Origin: Rotaria sordida
Lineage: Eukaryota > Rotifera > Eurotatoria > Philodinida > Philodinidae
NCBI GenBank assembly: GCA_905250125.1
Contig: CAJNOL010000389.1
Span: 82,527 to 146,526 of the forward strand
Direction of reading: 5' to 3'
Length of the DNA stretch: 64,000 nt
Of the stretch, positions 11,965 through 24,105 are shown piece after piece. Positions within the stretch are counted from its first letter, which is position 1. Each line of letters begins with the position of its first letter. Below the pieces are notes generated by a model. It did not search any database and had not been told where the DNA came from. It saw only the letters and a list, made by a program, of their open reading frames with translations. Position numbers and translations under genes: made by a program.

Positions 11965-12082
11965 GTTTTTTTCTTTTTTGTTGTGTTTTTTTTATAAACA
12001 TAATACCGTTGGCAATATGTTCTCATTCTAATAACATCATTTACATTCTTCAGATAATCAAAATCATAAAATAAAATAAAAG

Positions 12083-15000
12083 ATGACAACACAAATACAT
12101 TCAATCGATGAAGATATTGATGATCAATTATATAAGTTCGTTTATTTTAAAGTTTAATTAATATTTTATTTTATTTTTCTCTAGTCGTCAACGATATGTA
12201 TTAGGTGATGATGCAATGAAATGTCTAAGAAAACATCATGTATTAATAATTCATGCCGGTGGTTTAGGAATTGAAATAGCTAAAAATATTGTTCTTGCTG
12301 GTGTACAAGTAAATAAATTTTAGATAACGAAAAAAAACAAACAAACAAAGAATTTATTAAATTAATAAAATCTATATTTTAGAGTGTAACTTTACAAGAT
12401 ACAATCAATACAAGTATATTAGATTTAGCTACACAATATTATTTATGTGAAAAAGATATTGGAAAAAATCGGTATATTAATTGATTCTTTTGTTTTTCTT
12501 TATAAGTAATTACATGAAATTTAAAATTTGTTTTTGTTTTATAGAGCAGAATGTAGTCTGGAAAAATTACGTGCATTAAATGATTATGTTAAAGTATATA
12601 TATCAAAAAAATCTCTTTCTGATTGTTCAGATGAATATTTAAAACAATTTACTGTAAATATTAATATTTCAATAAAATTGAAGAATATTTTTATTTTATT
12701 TTTGTTTTATATTAGTGTGTCGTTTTAACTGAATGTAATCTTGATGAAATGAAAACAATTAATGAAATCTGTCGAATAAATAATATTATTGTAAGAATAT
12801 AAAATTAGGGTTTGTTTTTTTTCTAAAAATTCATTTTTATTTATTAGTTTATTATGGCTGATATTTATGGTGTTTTCTCTCGATGTTTTATCGATTGTGG
12901 AAATGATCCATTTACAGTTTATGATAAAGATGGTGAACAATTAAAAGAAATATTTATTAATCATATATCACCAGTAAGAATTAATATTTTTGTTTTTTCT
13001 TTAAGTTAATTAGAATTTTATGTAGGAAGGAACTGTTACAGTCGCAGGTGATGAACGACATCCATTTCAAGATGGTGATATTGTTTCATTTCGAGAACTA
13101 GTCGGATTAGAAAATTTGAATAACTGTGAACGAACAATTAAAGGTTAGAAGATTATTTGTAAATTAAAAAATACAAAAATTAATCATTTCAATTTTCTAG
13201 ATCTTAATATTCATCAATTTTCAATTGGTGATATATCATCACTTGGTGGAGAATATAAACGAGGTGGAATTGCACGTGAAGTTAAACAACAAATTAAATT
13301 GAATTTTGTAAGATTAAAAATATTTATTGTTATAAATTGTTATTAAAAAAAAAATTTCTTTTTTCATAGAAAAGTCTTAATGAACAAATACATAATCCGA
13401 AAATTTTAACTATTGATGGTTCAGATTATTGGACAAAGAATATTACTGGAGAAGTAAGATTATTAAAGTATAAACAATTCGATATTTGAGCAAAATTTTT
13501 TTTGTTCATCATGGTTAGATAGACCATGTCAAGTTATCTATTGTAGTGAAATTTTAGTTTAGAAAAAAATCAGAAAAATCTATAAAGATTGAAATACACC
13601 AAAAGCATAATTTGTTTTGTTTTACTCGTGATATAGTTAGGAAAAAAATTTTGCATCTTTTTTTTTTTAAATATTATTTGATTATTGAGAAGATCAATTT
13701 TGAACGAAAATCATATTCAGAATCAGCAGAAAAATCTGCATCGAATAGTATATTCAATATTTAAAACTAATTTTGAGTGTTGAGTAAACTATTCGATGCA
13801 GATTCCAGTGTTGACCAGGGTTCTATCCGCAAATGTCCGACTTTGTGCCGATTTTTTACAGCTTCTTGGTAAATTTAGACAGAAACCGAACTTTGAAACA
13901 TGATTTGCCCTTCTGTGGTAGAAAGTGAATAAAAATAAGCGAAAAATCTCGTTACGAGGTGAATAGGATTGTATCAAGGACAGCTTGATAGCAGGTCATC
14001 TGTTGTGAGAAGGGCTATGTCACAGTGGATTTCATTCTTCCCATCTCCCGGTCGTCACTCCTAGCATTCTAACAATGAAAGCACTTTCTATCGAATTGTT
14101 AGCCTCTCCTACTCCTAAAAAATATCGACAACCCTAATGCTGACTCTGAATGTGAACTCATATTTATTGTGTTTTGTTATCATTTCCAAAAAATCGATTG
14201 TCTCAACAATTAAATAATATTTTTCAAAAATCATGCATAATATTTTCCCCTAATTATATTACTGAGACTTAATACGTTTGGTGTATATCAATTTTTATAG
14301 GCTGTTCTAATTTTTTTTTTAAACCAAAGTTTCACTACAAAAAAACATCCTTTGAGAATATGTCAAAATCAACATTTTTATAGTTAACTCGACGAGTTCT
14401 ATCCAAGCATGAGGAAAAAAAAAGTTTTGCTCAAATTTTGAACTGTCAGTATTTTAACTAAAACAAAAAGAAAACCATTGTTACAAGATATAAAAAAAAA
14501 TACTTATTTAGATACCGGATTTAATCTATATACATGTTATTATGTTAGCTGTTAGTGAATTTAAAAAAATATATCAACGATTACCAGAACCACAGTAAGA
14601 TTTGTGTTTTTTTAATAGATATTTAAAATAATTATCCTCGGTTTTTTTTTCATAGTCAAATGAATCAAGAAAATGATGAAACAAATCTTTTAAAATTAGC
14701 TCAACTACATTTAAATGGATTAACAACGAAAGATGTATGTTTATTTTTTTTTTTCAAATAGATTTTTCTATCATTTTTTTTTTGTTGTCGTTGTTATGTA
14801 GCATTCTATTAATGAAAATCGTTTTAATCATCTTCTTAAATGTCTTGTTTATACAGCAAAAGGTTCATTTGCTCCATTATGTTCAGCTATGGGTGGTTTT
14901 GTTGGTCAACAAGTATTAACATCAATTACTGGTAAATTTACTCCAATTCAACAATGGGTAAAATAAAAATTTTTATTATTTTTTTTAATTATTCTCTATT

Positions 15001-18000
15001 TTATTAATTAGCTTTATCTTGATGCTTATGAATTAATTAAAGAAATTTCATTTGAAGACGAATATAATAAAATAAAATTGTAAGAAAATATTTATTTATT
15101 AAATTTTTGTTTTAATATAAGAAAAAATATTTTATAGAATATCACCGGATCGATATCAATCATTAAGATTATGTATTGGTGAAGAACTTGTTCAATGTCT
15201 TGCAAGACAACGTTTATTTATGGTAAATAAAATTAAAATTTATAAATTGAAAATAATCTTTTGTTATTTTTTCTTTTTAAATAAAGGTTGGTTGTGGTGC
15301 AATTGGATGTGAATTATTAAAATTATTTGCATTACTTGGTGTTGGACGAAATGGAGAAGTATTGTTTATTATGAAAAGAATTTCTTTTATTTTGTTCTTC
15401 AACAAAAAAAAAAAATTTAATTTAATTTAGATTACAATAACAGATCATGATCATATTGAAAAATCAAATTTAAATCGACAATTTCTATTTCATAAACAAC
15501 ATCTTAATCAACCAAAATCAATTGTAGCTGCACAATCAGCTCGTGATATGAATAATGAACTTAAGATTCAATCATATACATTAAAAGGTAAGAAAAACTT
15601 TTTTTGTATTATTTTTTTTTCTTTTGAAAGTTTCTTTTTTTTCAAGTTGGTGTTGGGTCGAATGACTTATGTTCGGATGCCTTTATGTGTGATCAAACAA
15701 TCATTGTTAACGCACTTGATAATATCGAAGCCAGACGTTATATGGATTCGTATGTATTAAATAGATATGGATAATATGGATCCCGATTCTGCCAGAGCCA
15801 ATTTTTTGTTTGATCGAGATCGGAACCCACACTTTTTCATTGGGAGTGATATCTTTTATGACTGTGTAAAACTTGCGTCAATTATTGAGTAACGATCACT
15901 CACAATTTTGAGAGTAAAATTAACCTAGAGTTCATTGACACTACTAGAAAAAGATATTGCATTCTTCGTTAGTACATGTATTAGTAAGCGTAAAACCCGA
16001 ACCAAAAATTTTTTTCTGATCGGAACCAAAAAACAAGCGGTCCTGCTCATCACTAATATTAAAGATTGATTAGTTTAAAAAATTCTTTGTTTTTTTATAT
16101 TTCTTTAAAATATTTAGACGTTGTGTTACCAATAAAAAACCTTTAATTGAATCTGGAACGATGGGTCCAAAAGGTCATACATTTGTTGTTGTACCTTACA
16201 AATCAGAATCTTATTCAAATCAAGTAAAAACAAAAAATATTTCTTTTTGAATTAGCATTATTTTGTTTTTTAAAGAGTGATCCAATTGATAAAGATGTTC
16301 CATATTGTAATGTTAAATCATTTCCAGCTAATATTGAACATTGCACAATATGGGCAAGAGAAAAAGTAAAATCGAAAGAAAAATATTCACAAAAAAAAAG
16401 AAACAATGAGAAATTTTTGTTTTAGTTTGAAAGTACTTTTCATATGAAACCATCATTATATAATAGTGTTATGTCACAGACAAATATTTGGAATCGTATT
16501 AATAATGGTGAAACTATTGATGATTTACCAAAAATTTATAAATTTATGAAAAGAAAATGTACGAATTGGAATGATTGTTTAAATTCAGCAAGAGAAAAAT
16601 TTGATAAATATTTTTCAAATAAAGTATTTGATTTTTTTTTTCGGAGATATTTTATGTTATATTTTTATTTAATTAGGCACGAGATTTATTACATAAATTT
16701 CCTGCAGATATGATTGATGATAAAGGAAGTAAGTAAATAAAATAAAAACAAAAAAAAACAACAACATAATTTATGAATTATTTTTTCTATTATATGAATA
16801 TATTAGTTCCTTATTGGAAATTACCAAAACGAGCACCAACTCCAACTGAATTCAATATTAATAATAATCTGTAAATTTTCATGAATAATTGACTAAAAAA
16901 AAAAGTTTCCTTTATTTTATACTCTTTTAGTCATTATGATTTTGTCTTATCTTGTGCAAAACTTTTTGCTGTGATATACAATATTCAAGTAAATAAAAAT
17001 TTCTTTTAATAAAAAAAAAAAAAAATAATCAAATCATTTACTTTCATCTATTCAGGTAAATAAAGAACGAATATATGACGTTGAAACAAATAAAAATATC
17101 ATTTTACAAACGAAAATTGAAACATGGCAACCAAGAAATAAGGTAGAGTTTTTTTGTTGTAAATGTCAATCAGAATATATATCCAGAAAAAAAATGCGGA
17201 TGTGAATAAAGATACGAATCTAATAGCTGTTGAGTATAAACTAGAGTCCGTTGAATTAATCCCTCATCCTGTCGTTCGAGTTTGAAATTTTTCTGTTAAC
17301 AACCAGGACCGAATCCGAACGGCTCCACTATAAATAACTATTATTTATATGAATAATAGAGTTGAACACTGATAGAGTTTTGTATCAGAATGATATTCGA
17401 ATAGGTTGTGAGTTATGAGTTGTGTAATTCGAGTTCGAATATAAATGGAAATATAAAGTGCTGACTATAGCTTCGAAAATGAACGAAGTTTTTTTTTTTG
17501 GGTGAAAGTATAAAATAAAATTTATCTCAATTATAATAATAATTTAAGGAGTGATTTCAATGTTACATAGGCGGAAAAGAAGACATATAACTTCTGTCTC
17601 AATTATAATTATATTACAAACAGGAGCTTAACTAAAACTTACTCGAAAGATAAAGTTTAGTTGAATTAGCTTCTGAGCGCGTAACTACCCTTTTATTTCA
17701 GTGTCACAGAGTAGGAATGCATGGCACCTTTGAAAAGGCCCGAACAATAATCATTTCTGTGTATACATGAAAGATTAATATTCAAAAAAAAAACAAATGA
17801 ATGTGTGAGTGGATAGCTGTCTACCGCTAGCCCATGCTCACAAGTTACCCAATGTAATCCCATTTCGTGTCTTTCACTATCCTATTGAATAAAACTCAGT
17901 TTCCATATAGCATACAAGAAAATATACAATATTACACATTTCATATCTTCTACATAAGATGTCTTCCCCCACACCCTTCGTTTGATGATTAACTCTTTCT

Positions 18001-20172
18001 TTAATAACAAAAATGGGATTTGAGATGTTATGTTTCTTTCCTTGATGTTCTAAGTTAAAACTTAAAATATTTTTGTCTTCGACTTTTAATCTAGAATTAA
18101 TCAGAGAAAGATACATATTAAAATTTTTCATTTCTGGTTATTTTTTTTTTCAAATTATCTTGTGAATACTGATAATTATATTCGAACTTTTTCTTCTTTA
18201 AAGATAATTATAACTGATCCAGCTGTTGCAAAACCAGTATCAACTAAACATGAAGGTGATATTAGTACAGATGAATGGAGATTTGCACAAGAACGAACTA
18301 AAGATTTTCGTATGGCATAGATTTTTTTCATTTTTTTCATATAGAAATTTATCTATTTTATAGAAGCTGTACCAATACCATTTGAAAAAGATGATGATTT
18401 TCAAATAGATTTTATTACAACTGCAACAGTATGTTTTTCATAAATTTATCTATCTATAATAAAATTTTATTTGCTCATTTAATAGAATTTACGAGCACAT
18501 ATGTATGGTCTTGAACCAAGTGATCGTTATGAAATAAAACGAATAGCAGGTAATATTTAATAAAATATTCTTGTAAACTTAATTGCTTTTTTTTTTGTCT
18601 TCTTTCAGGACGTATTGTACCAGCTATTGGAACGACAACTGCAACTGTATCTGGTCTTGTAAGTTTCTTTTGTTTGATATTTTTTTAAATTTTTATATTC
18701 ATATTTATTTATAGATTATTGTTGAACTTGTTAAATTATGTTTTAGTCAAATGAAGGATCTTCCATTAAGTGTTTATAGAAACTTTTATATTAATATTGC
18801 ATTACCATTTTTAATCGCTAGTGAACCATTAGCATGTACAACACAGAAGATTGGGTACGATTTCATTTGATATTGTTTTTTGTGTCTGTTATTATAATAT
18901 TGAAAAAATAAGATACCTCATGCCTTTTCGAATAATTTTGCAAGACGAAGAGGTATCGAGAAACGTTTTTTTTCCGTTCACTTACAGTCAAGTGTGAGGC
19001 ACGCTGAATACTAATAGAAAATTTTTTTGGATCGGATGCTGAGTGTCTTCAGAAGAATCATTGGAAAATCATCGTTTTATCCAACATTGAATTTTCATTA
19101 TTTGAAACATGTATTCGATAGAGAAAATTGTTCTCTTATAATCTTTGTAAATTCGACATTTCTAACTTGTACTGTTCAATAGTTATAAGAGTTTTCTAGC
19201 AGCTTCCAATTTTGGCTAGTTGATCTTGAACTACCCGAAAATAGATCGAGAGAGGAGTGATCGCTCACACTAAATTAAGTAATGATATTTTCTTCCAGTT
19301 TTACAGAAACCTAGAACCATGATTTCCAAGTTTTCCTTTATTAATTGCTTTAATATGATCGATCACCCTTCCCTGAATTTATTCTTGGATGAGCCCAGGT
19401 CAATTAGCCAAAATCGAAGATCTCTAAAAAAAAACCTTATAACTGTTGAATAGTACAAGTTAGAAATGTCGAATTTACAAAGATCATAAGAGAACGATTT
19501 TCTCTATCGAATACATGTTTCAAATAATGAAAATTCAATGTTGGATAAAATGATGACTTTCTAAAAGTTCTTCTGAAAACCTTCTAGAAATCCGATCGAG
19601 AAATTTTTTTTCTATTAGTATTCGACGTTTCTCGATACCTCTTCGTCTTGCAGAATTATTCAAAAAGGTGCAGGGAATCTCATTTTTTTTCAATCCCATA
19701 ATAATTTTTGTATATGATTTTTTTTTTTAGAAAATTTGATGTTAATATTTGGTCAAGCTTTGAAATTAAAGGAAATCCTGATATGACTCTGGAAGGATTT
19801 ATTAAGGAAGTAGAAGTAAGTTTATGATTTATATTTTAACTAATTGATGTTTTTTTTTATTTTTAGAGAAAATATGATATTAAACCAGCATTAATTTCTG
19901 AAGGAGTTAAATCTGTTTATGCACCATGGATGCCTAAAGCTTCATCACAATTAAAACGAAAGTAATCATAAAAAAAACCAATTCTTTATTTTGTTTTTTT
20001 TTGAAATAAATTTCATTTATTGTACTGTAGAATGGATGAATTATTACCACATAAACCTAATATAACTTATTCTGATTTAGTCGTTTTACCAGATGAAAAT
20101 GATATGGATGTTCAACTGGATAGTAATGTTGATGCTACACCACCACCAATTCGTTATTATTTTAATAGTTAA
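12083..20172 (+). CDS. UBA6: Ubiquitin-activating enzyme E1, UBA6-type
   Basis: It adenylates ubiquitin (and FAT10 in vertebrates) and passes it to E2s from a catalytic Cys. Exons: 12083-12135, 12185-12308, 12383-12471, 12545-12653, 12716-12790, 12848-12973, 13026-13143, 13201-13307, 13370-13453, 14512-14594, 14656-14734, 14802-14957, 15012-15079, 15138-15222, 15287-15358, 15431-15587, 15647-15749, 16118-16223, 16276-16365, 16426-16623, 16677-16728, 16807-16870, 16931-16988, 17056-17142, 18204-18309, 18364-18428, 18486-18549, 18609-18658, 18715-18854, 19731-19815, 19867-19961, 20031-20172. All phases agree, giving 1029 residues (human UBA6 1052). The inactive adenylation half has [13 protein letters not shown] [12 protein letters not shown]; the active half has [12 protein letters not shown] (453-464), LNRQFLF and [11 protein letters not shown]. 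The catalytic Cys is C609 ([10 protein letters not shown]), followed by Asn-Val rather than Thr-Leu. The ubiquitin-fold end is PPIRYYF. The Cys-containing VGCG and the RYYF end favour UBA6 over UBA1. Confidence 0.9.
13485..14435. repeat. Long palindromic element in UBA6 intron 9
   Basis: The 1058-bp intron contains inverted arms: TTTGAGCAAAATTTTTTTT at the left end recurs inverted as AAAGTTTTGCTCAAA at the right. TTTGGTGTAT...CAAT...TTATAG and TTTCACTACAA blocks also pair. The arms are diverged. A shorter inner pair, CTGCATCGAATAGTATATT and AAACTATTCGATGCAG, lies at about 13737-13803. It looks like a fold-back transposon with no coding capacity. Confidence 0.7.
17143..18203. other. Large UBA6 intron 24, nothing recognised
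   Basis: A 1061-bp intron that is far longer than its neighbours. It is somewhat less AT-rich in the middle (about 17640-17870), which hints at an inserted sequence, but no inverted ends, coding remnant or RNA gene could be identified. An open frame on the opposite strand (17877-18131) has no family features. Confidence 0.4.
18911..19680. repeat. Long palindromic element in UBA6 intron 29
   Basis: Inverted arms of roughly 300 bp. GCAAGACGAAGAGGTATCGA at about 18940-18959 recurs inverted at about 19631-19650, and AAACATGTATTCGATAGAGA at about 19104 recurs inverted at about 19500. TTCTAACTTGTACT, CAATAGTTATAAG and further blocks also pair inward to a centre near 19300. The outer ends differ slightly (CTCATGCC versus CCCTGCACC). 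No ORF of interest. Typical fold-back or MITE structure. Confidence 0.85.
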
Positions 20173-20587
20173 ATGTTTTATTCACTGTGCTTCGTTTTAT
20201 TTTAATAAAGTTTTTTCTTTTTGAATAAATCGATCTACAGAAAAAATGAGAAAAAAAAACAAAAGGATTGAGTTTTTTTTATTTCAATTGCTTGGTAATC
20301 TCTTCAGATGAATACAAAAATAAAAGACTACGAATATCATATATTTTTCATTATGAAAATATTTGTACTTGATAAACAATAAGATTTAATTACGTGTGAC
20401 TCTACTTAAAGTTTTGTTTGATAAGAGAAAAGATTAATTTTGCAATCTTATACTGCTATTCTTATTTCATTGATTGAAAATTTCGTATGTTTGTCTCATA
20501 TTCCTACTCCCATGCATGGTAATATATAAAATGTAGACAATCATAGATTGGTTAGTAAGAGCAATTAAAAGTGAATCAATAAAAACA
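20173..20587. other. Intergenic between UBA6 and first M15-like gene
   Basis: It holds the UBA6 polyadenylation signal (TTTTAATAAAG at about 20199) and AT-rich sequence that is the probable promoter of the next gene. Nothing else was recognised. Confidence 0.5.
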
Positions 20588-21171
20588 ATGAATAGAATGT
20601 ACATCTTATCTGTTGTCTTAATTGTAGTTGCTTTCAATGCAGGTTTGTTGTTTATAATTAATATTTCAATGTTAATAAACATAGTTAATTCTCAATAGTA
20701 ATTGGTTGTAAACATTCGCATTCTGCAGCTCTCTCTCAAATTAAATCTGTTGGTATTGGAATTTCATCATCTGGTGGTTGCAGTAATCGTAATAATCCAA
20801 GATGTACATCACTTGAACAAGTACGCTGTAATGCAATTCGTTGTTTGAAAACATTGAAAAAATCTTCAGGATGTTCTATCACAGTTACTGGAGGCACAGT
20901 AAGATAATACCATCAATAAATATTTTCTCTTACTAGATCTTTTTTCTTTTTGAATTAATAGGAAACTGGTCATGCTGGTGGGACATATTCACATTCGAAT
21001 GGATACAAAATTGATATTTCACTTAATTCATGTATTAATTCATATATTACAAAACAATTTGCTTATATTGGTAAACGAGGTGATGGCGCTTCTCAATATA
21101 AAGCATCAAGTGGCAATGTTTATGCTAAAGAAGGCAATCATTGGGATATTAAATTCACTGCTTCGTGTTAA
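20588..21171 (+). CDS. Small secreted M15 peptidase-like protein, copy 1
   Basis: Three exons, 20588-20642, 20699-20898 and 20962-21171, encode 154 residues. The first exon is a signal peptide (MNRMYILSVVLIVVAFNA). The mature part is rich in Cys (CSNRNNPRC, NAIRCLKTLKKSSGC), implying disulfides. The third exon has the zinc-site arrangement of M15 D-Ala-D-Ala carboxypeptidases and hedgehog-type domains: H96 and D103 in SHSNGYKIDI and H145 in EGNHWDI. Function is inferred only: a secreted metallopeptidase or peptidoglycan-directed enzyme, perhaps digestive or antibacterial. The glutamate before HW is present. A near-identical paralog follows 1.65 kb downstream with the same intron positions. 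Such short M15-like proteins are unusual in animals, so ancestral acquisition from microbes is possible. The M15 assignment rests on motif spacing, not on overall similarity. Confidence 0.82.
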
Positions 21172-22820
21172 ATAATATTTTCAATAATTATTTATCATAT
21201 AATCTATATGCTTTGTTTTGTTCGTATTTCTTATCAATAAAAAGAATTATTGTTGATAACGATGATTAAAATCAATTTAATTTGTTGACTAATTTAATAA
21301 CTCGTATTGACTATGATAATGTTTTAGACATCGAAAATGAGATTGATTCAGCTCTGAAGAAAAAGGATTCGATTCAATCTCTGTTAGACATAACAATATA
21401 TGAAAGTCTATATTGTTAAGAAAAACACATTATTCAAAAAATTTTGGTTTTCTATAAAATTATATATATATACAGTCGAGGACAGTTGAAATTATATACT
21501 TTGATTTTTTTTGTTTTTTTATTCCTATACATTTTTATCTAATAACCTACTATATATAGGGAGAAAGCTTAGAACTTGCTGCATCTTTTAGTATATCCAC
21601 TCTGAACATTAAATGCAGTTAAAAATGTAAAAAGTATAGCGGGAAGAGAGAGGACATTTTTTTTTCTTTTGCAAAACTGAGGGTCCATTATGTTGTAATA
21701 TTTTTTTATTTAGCACATATTTCGGCGTAGATAAATGATAAAAACTTGAAATTTTTTTCAAAAGTTGCGCTGTGAAAAGCTCTGCAAAAGCTGTATGATT
21801 CAATCCGTTCTACCTGTTCTGATAATTTTTTTTTATACTCAAAATAAACAACTTATAGGTGGCATTATTACTTCCCATCATATAGAAAATATTACAAGAA
21901 CTTTTCCAATTCACTATAGGATTTGGTCTATACAAGTTTTGTAGAGCTTTTCACGAAGCATCTTTTGAAAAAATATTCAAGGTTTTATCATTTATCTAAG
22001 CCGAGATATGCACGAAATAAAAAAAGTTGCAGTATTATGGACACTATGTAAATTCAAAAAAAATGTCCTTTTTCTTCCAATACACTTTTTTAGATTTTAA
22101 ACTGCATTTGATGTTCAAAATAAATATACCAAAAGATGCAGCAAGTTCTGGGCTTTCTCCCTATATATAGTAGGTTGATAGATGAAAATGTATCGGAATA
22201 AAAAAACAAAAAAATTAAAGGATATAATTTCAATTGTCCTCGACTGTATATATGAACAATAATATATTTAATAGTGTTTAAAAATTCTCTATGTACACTA
22301 TGAAAATCATAAGCATGCTTTTATCTTGAATTCATAAATTACAATACAATTTTCATGAGTTGATTGAAATTATAAATCATTTTGAGAATTAAACAGTATC
22401 AATAATTTGTCATTTTATAGAATAATTCTTCAGCTTTGTAGAATTTTAAGTTGAAATGAGTTAACGTCGTTGATTTGCATTTAGTGGGTGTGTTATTCTC
22501 TCATTTCTATTTGATTTAGTATTAAGTAAAATGCAAAATAGTATCAGACTAGATATTGAATCGATTTATTTTCGCTCTTTTGAAATCTTATATTTTAATA
22601 ACGTGCATATAACTTTTTAATCTTACTTTTCTAATTGAAAAATACAGCAAAATAAATCTTTTATTTTGAATTTTACGTTAGAGAAAAATATAGAATATGA
22701 TCCTATATATGAAACTTAATACTATTGCACTCTTGTACATAGCAACACATATAAAAGGCCGAAGCAAATAGTATAAGTACAGTGCATCAGAAACTCGATT
22801 GACGAAAAAGAAATAATTCA
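21172..22820. other. Spacer between the two M15-like copies
   Basis: The spacer contains the palindromic element at 21473-22246 (listed separately). The flanks on both sides are AT-rich, with AATAAA near 21233 for copy 1 and promoter-like sequence before 22821. No gene was found. Confidence 0.6.
21473..22246. mobile_element. Palindromic MITE with Tc1/mariner-like ends and TA flanks
   Basis: The element begins CAGTCGAGGACAGTTGAAAT after a TA and ends with the inverted form ATTTCAATTGTCCTCGACTG before a TA, the target-site signature of Tc1/mariner elements. The arms, each about 350 bp, pair over their whole length, for example CTACTATATATAGGGAGAAAG with CTTTCTCCCTATATATAGTAG, and a GCTGCATCTTTT block. 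The centre is near 21860. There is no transposase frame, so it must be non-autonomous. It lies exactly between two tandem paralogs. Confidence 0.88.
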
Positions 22821-23407
22821 ATGAACGGTATGTGGCTCCTGTCTGCTATCTTATTTGTAGCTGCTTTTAATGCAGGTTTGCTACTTATAATTAATATTTC
22901 AATGTTAATATAATATTCAATTCATATAGTAATCGGTTGTAAACATTCGCATTCTGCAGCTCTCTCTCAAATTCAATCTGTTGGCATTGGAATTTCATCA
23001 TCTGGTGGTTGCAGTAATCGTAATAATCCAAAATGTACATCACTTGAACAAGTGAATTGTAATGCAATTCGTTGTTTAAGAACATTGAAAACATCTTCAG
23101 GATGTCCTATCACAGTTACTGGAGGCACAGTAAGATAATATCATCAATAAATAGTTTCTATTATTAGATCATTGGCTTTTTCGTTTTGAATTAATAGGAA
23201 ACTGGTCATGCTGGTGGGACATATTCACATTCGAATGGATACAAAATTGATATTTCACTTAATTCATGTATTAATTCATATATTACAAAACAATTTCCTT
23301 TTATTGGTAAACGAGGTGATGGCGCTTCTCAATATAAAGCATCAAGTGGCAATGTTTATGCTCAAGAAGGCAATCATTGGGATATTACATTCACTGCCCA
23401 ATGTTAA
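22821..23407 (+). CDS. Small secreted M15 peptidase-like protein, copy 2
   Basis: Exons 22821-22875, 22930-23129 and 23198-23407 have lengths identical to copy 1 (55, 200 and 210 bp) and give 154 residues. The signal peptide has diverged most (MNGMWLLSAILFVAAFNA). The mature protein differs from copy 1 at only a few sites (for example IQSV for IKSV, NPKC for NPRC, QFPFIG for QFAYIG). The putative zinc ligands in SHSNGYKIDI and EGNHWDI are unchanged. Part of the first intron is also conserved, which indicates a recent tandem duplication. Function is as for copy 1, inferred from the M15 motif. Confidence 0.82.
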
Positions 23408-24105
23408 ATATTTTCTTTTTCTTGATAAATAAAATCAATTGTATTGTATCGAAGTCATCTTTCTTATAATACATTCAATATAAATATTAAAAGAGATAAG
23501 AGATAATAATTAGTGCTGAAATCAATGCAAGAAATTAATATTGAAATATTAAATATTAAAGATTAATGTTTTCAAGAGAGTAAATTATTTATGCTTATGT
23601 TTGTTGTATCGTTTTAAGAACATTGTAGAACGACTATTTTGACAAAACATAGTTCTTATTAGTGACCGAATCAGAGAGGATTCAGCTTGCTCAAGAAATA
23701 TTTGAGCCCTCCTAAAAAATTTGAAACTTCCATGAACGTTGATATGAATCCCTTACGAGATGCTTAGTAACCATACGGTTTCTTTCTGATTACATCACTA
23801 ATTCATAAAGAAGGTATTATTGTCTGCACTTTTGGCAAAAAAAATCTTACAGATGACATAGTATAATAAATGTCGCATAAATTCAGACGACTCTTGTGCA
23901 CTTGTAATAAAAAGAATAGAAAATGCAAATTATTTTGCATAAGGGAGACATTCGACGAAGAAATCCAATTAATTCAATTCTTTTTTTTTCGTTGTTTCTA
24001 TTGATGAATTTTCAATTTCATTTCAATCGAAACATATCGACATCAGAGAAGAAAAAAAAACATCTTATTCTTATCACAACCAAAAAATACAGTCAATAGA
24101 TCACA
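23408..24105. other. Intergenic, nothing recognised
   Basis: AT-rich spacer with many stops in all frames. An AATAAA follows copy 2 by about 20 bp. A poly-A/T-rich segment just before 24106 is probably the promoter or leader of the next gene. Confidence 0.5.

Noticed and set aside
13789-13977. 62-codon minus-strand frame
   Set aside because: Falls inside the palindromic element of UBA6 intron 9 and has no domain.
20972-21175. 67-codon plus-strand frame over M15-like copy 1 exon 3 (and its twin at 23208-23432)
   Set aside because: It is a shifted reading of the true third exon. The real frame carries the zinc-site residues and ends at 21171; the shifted one has no signal or domain.
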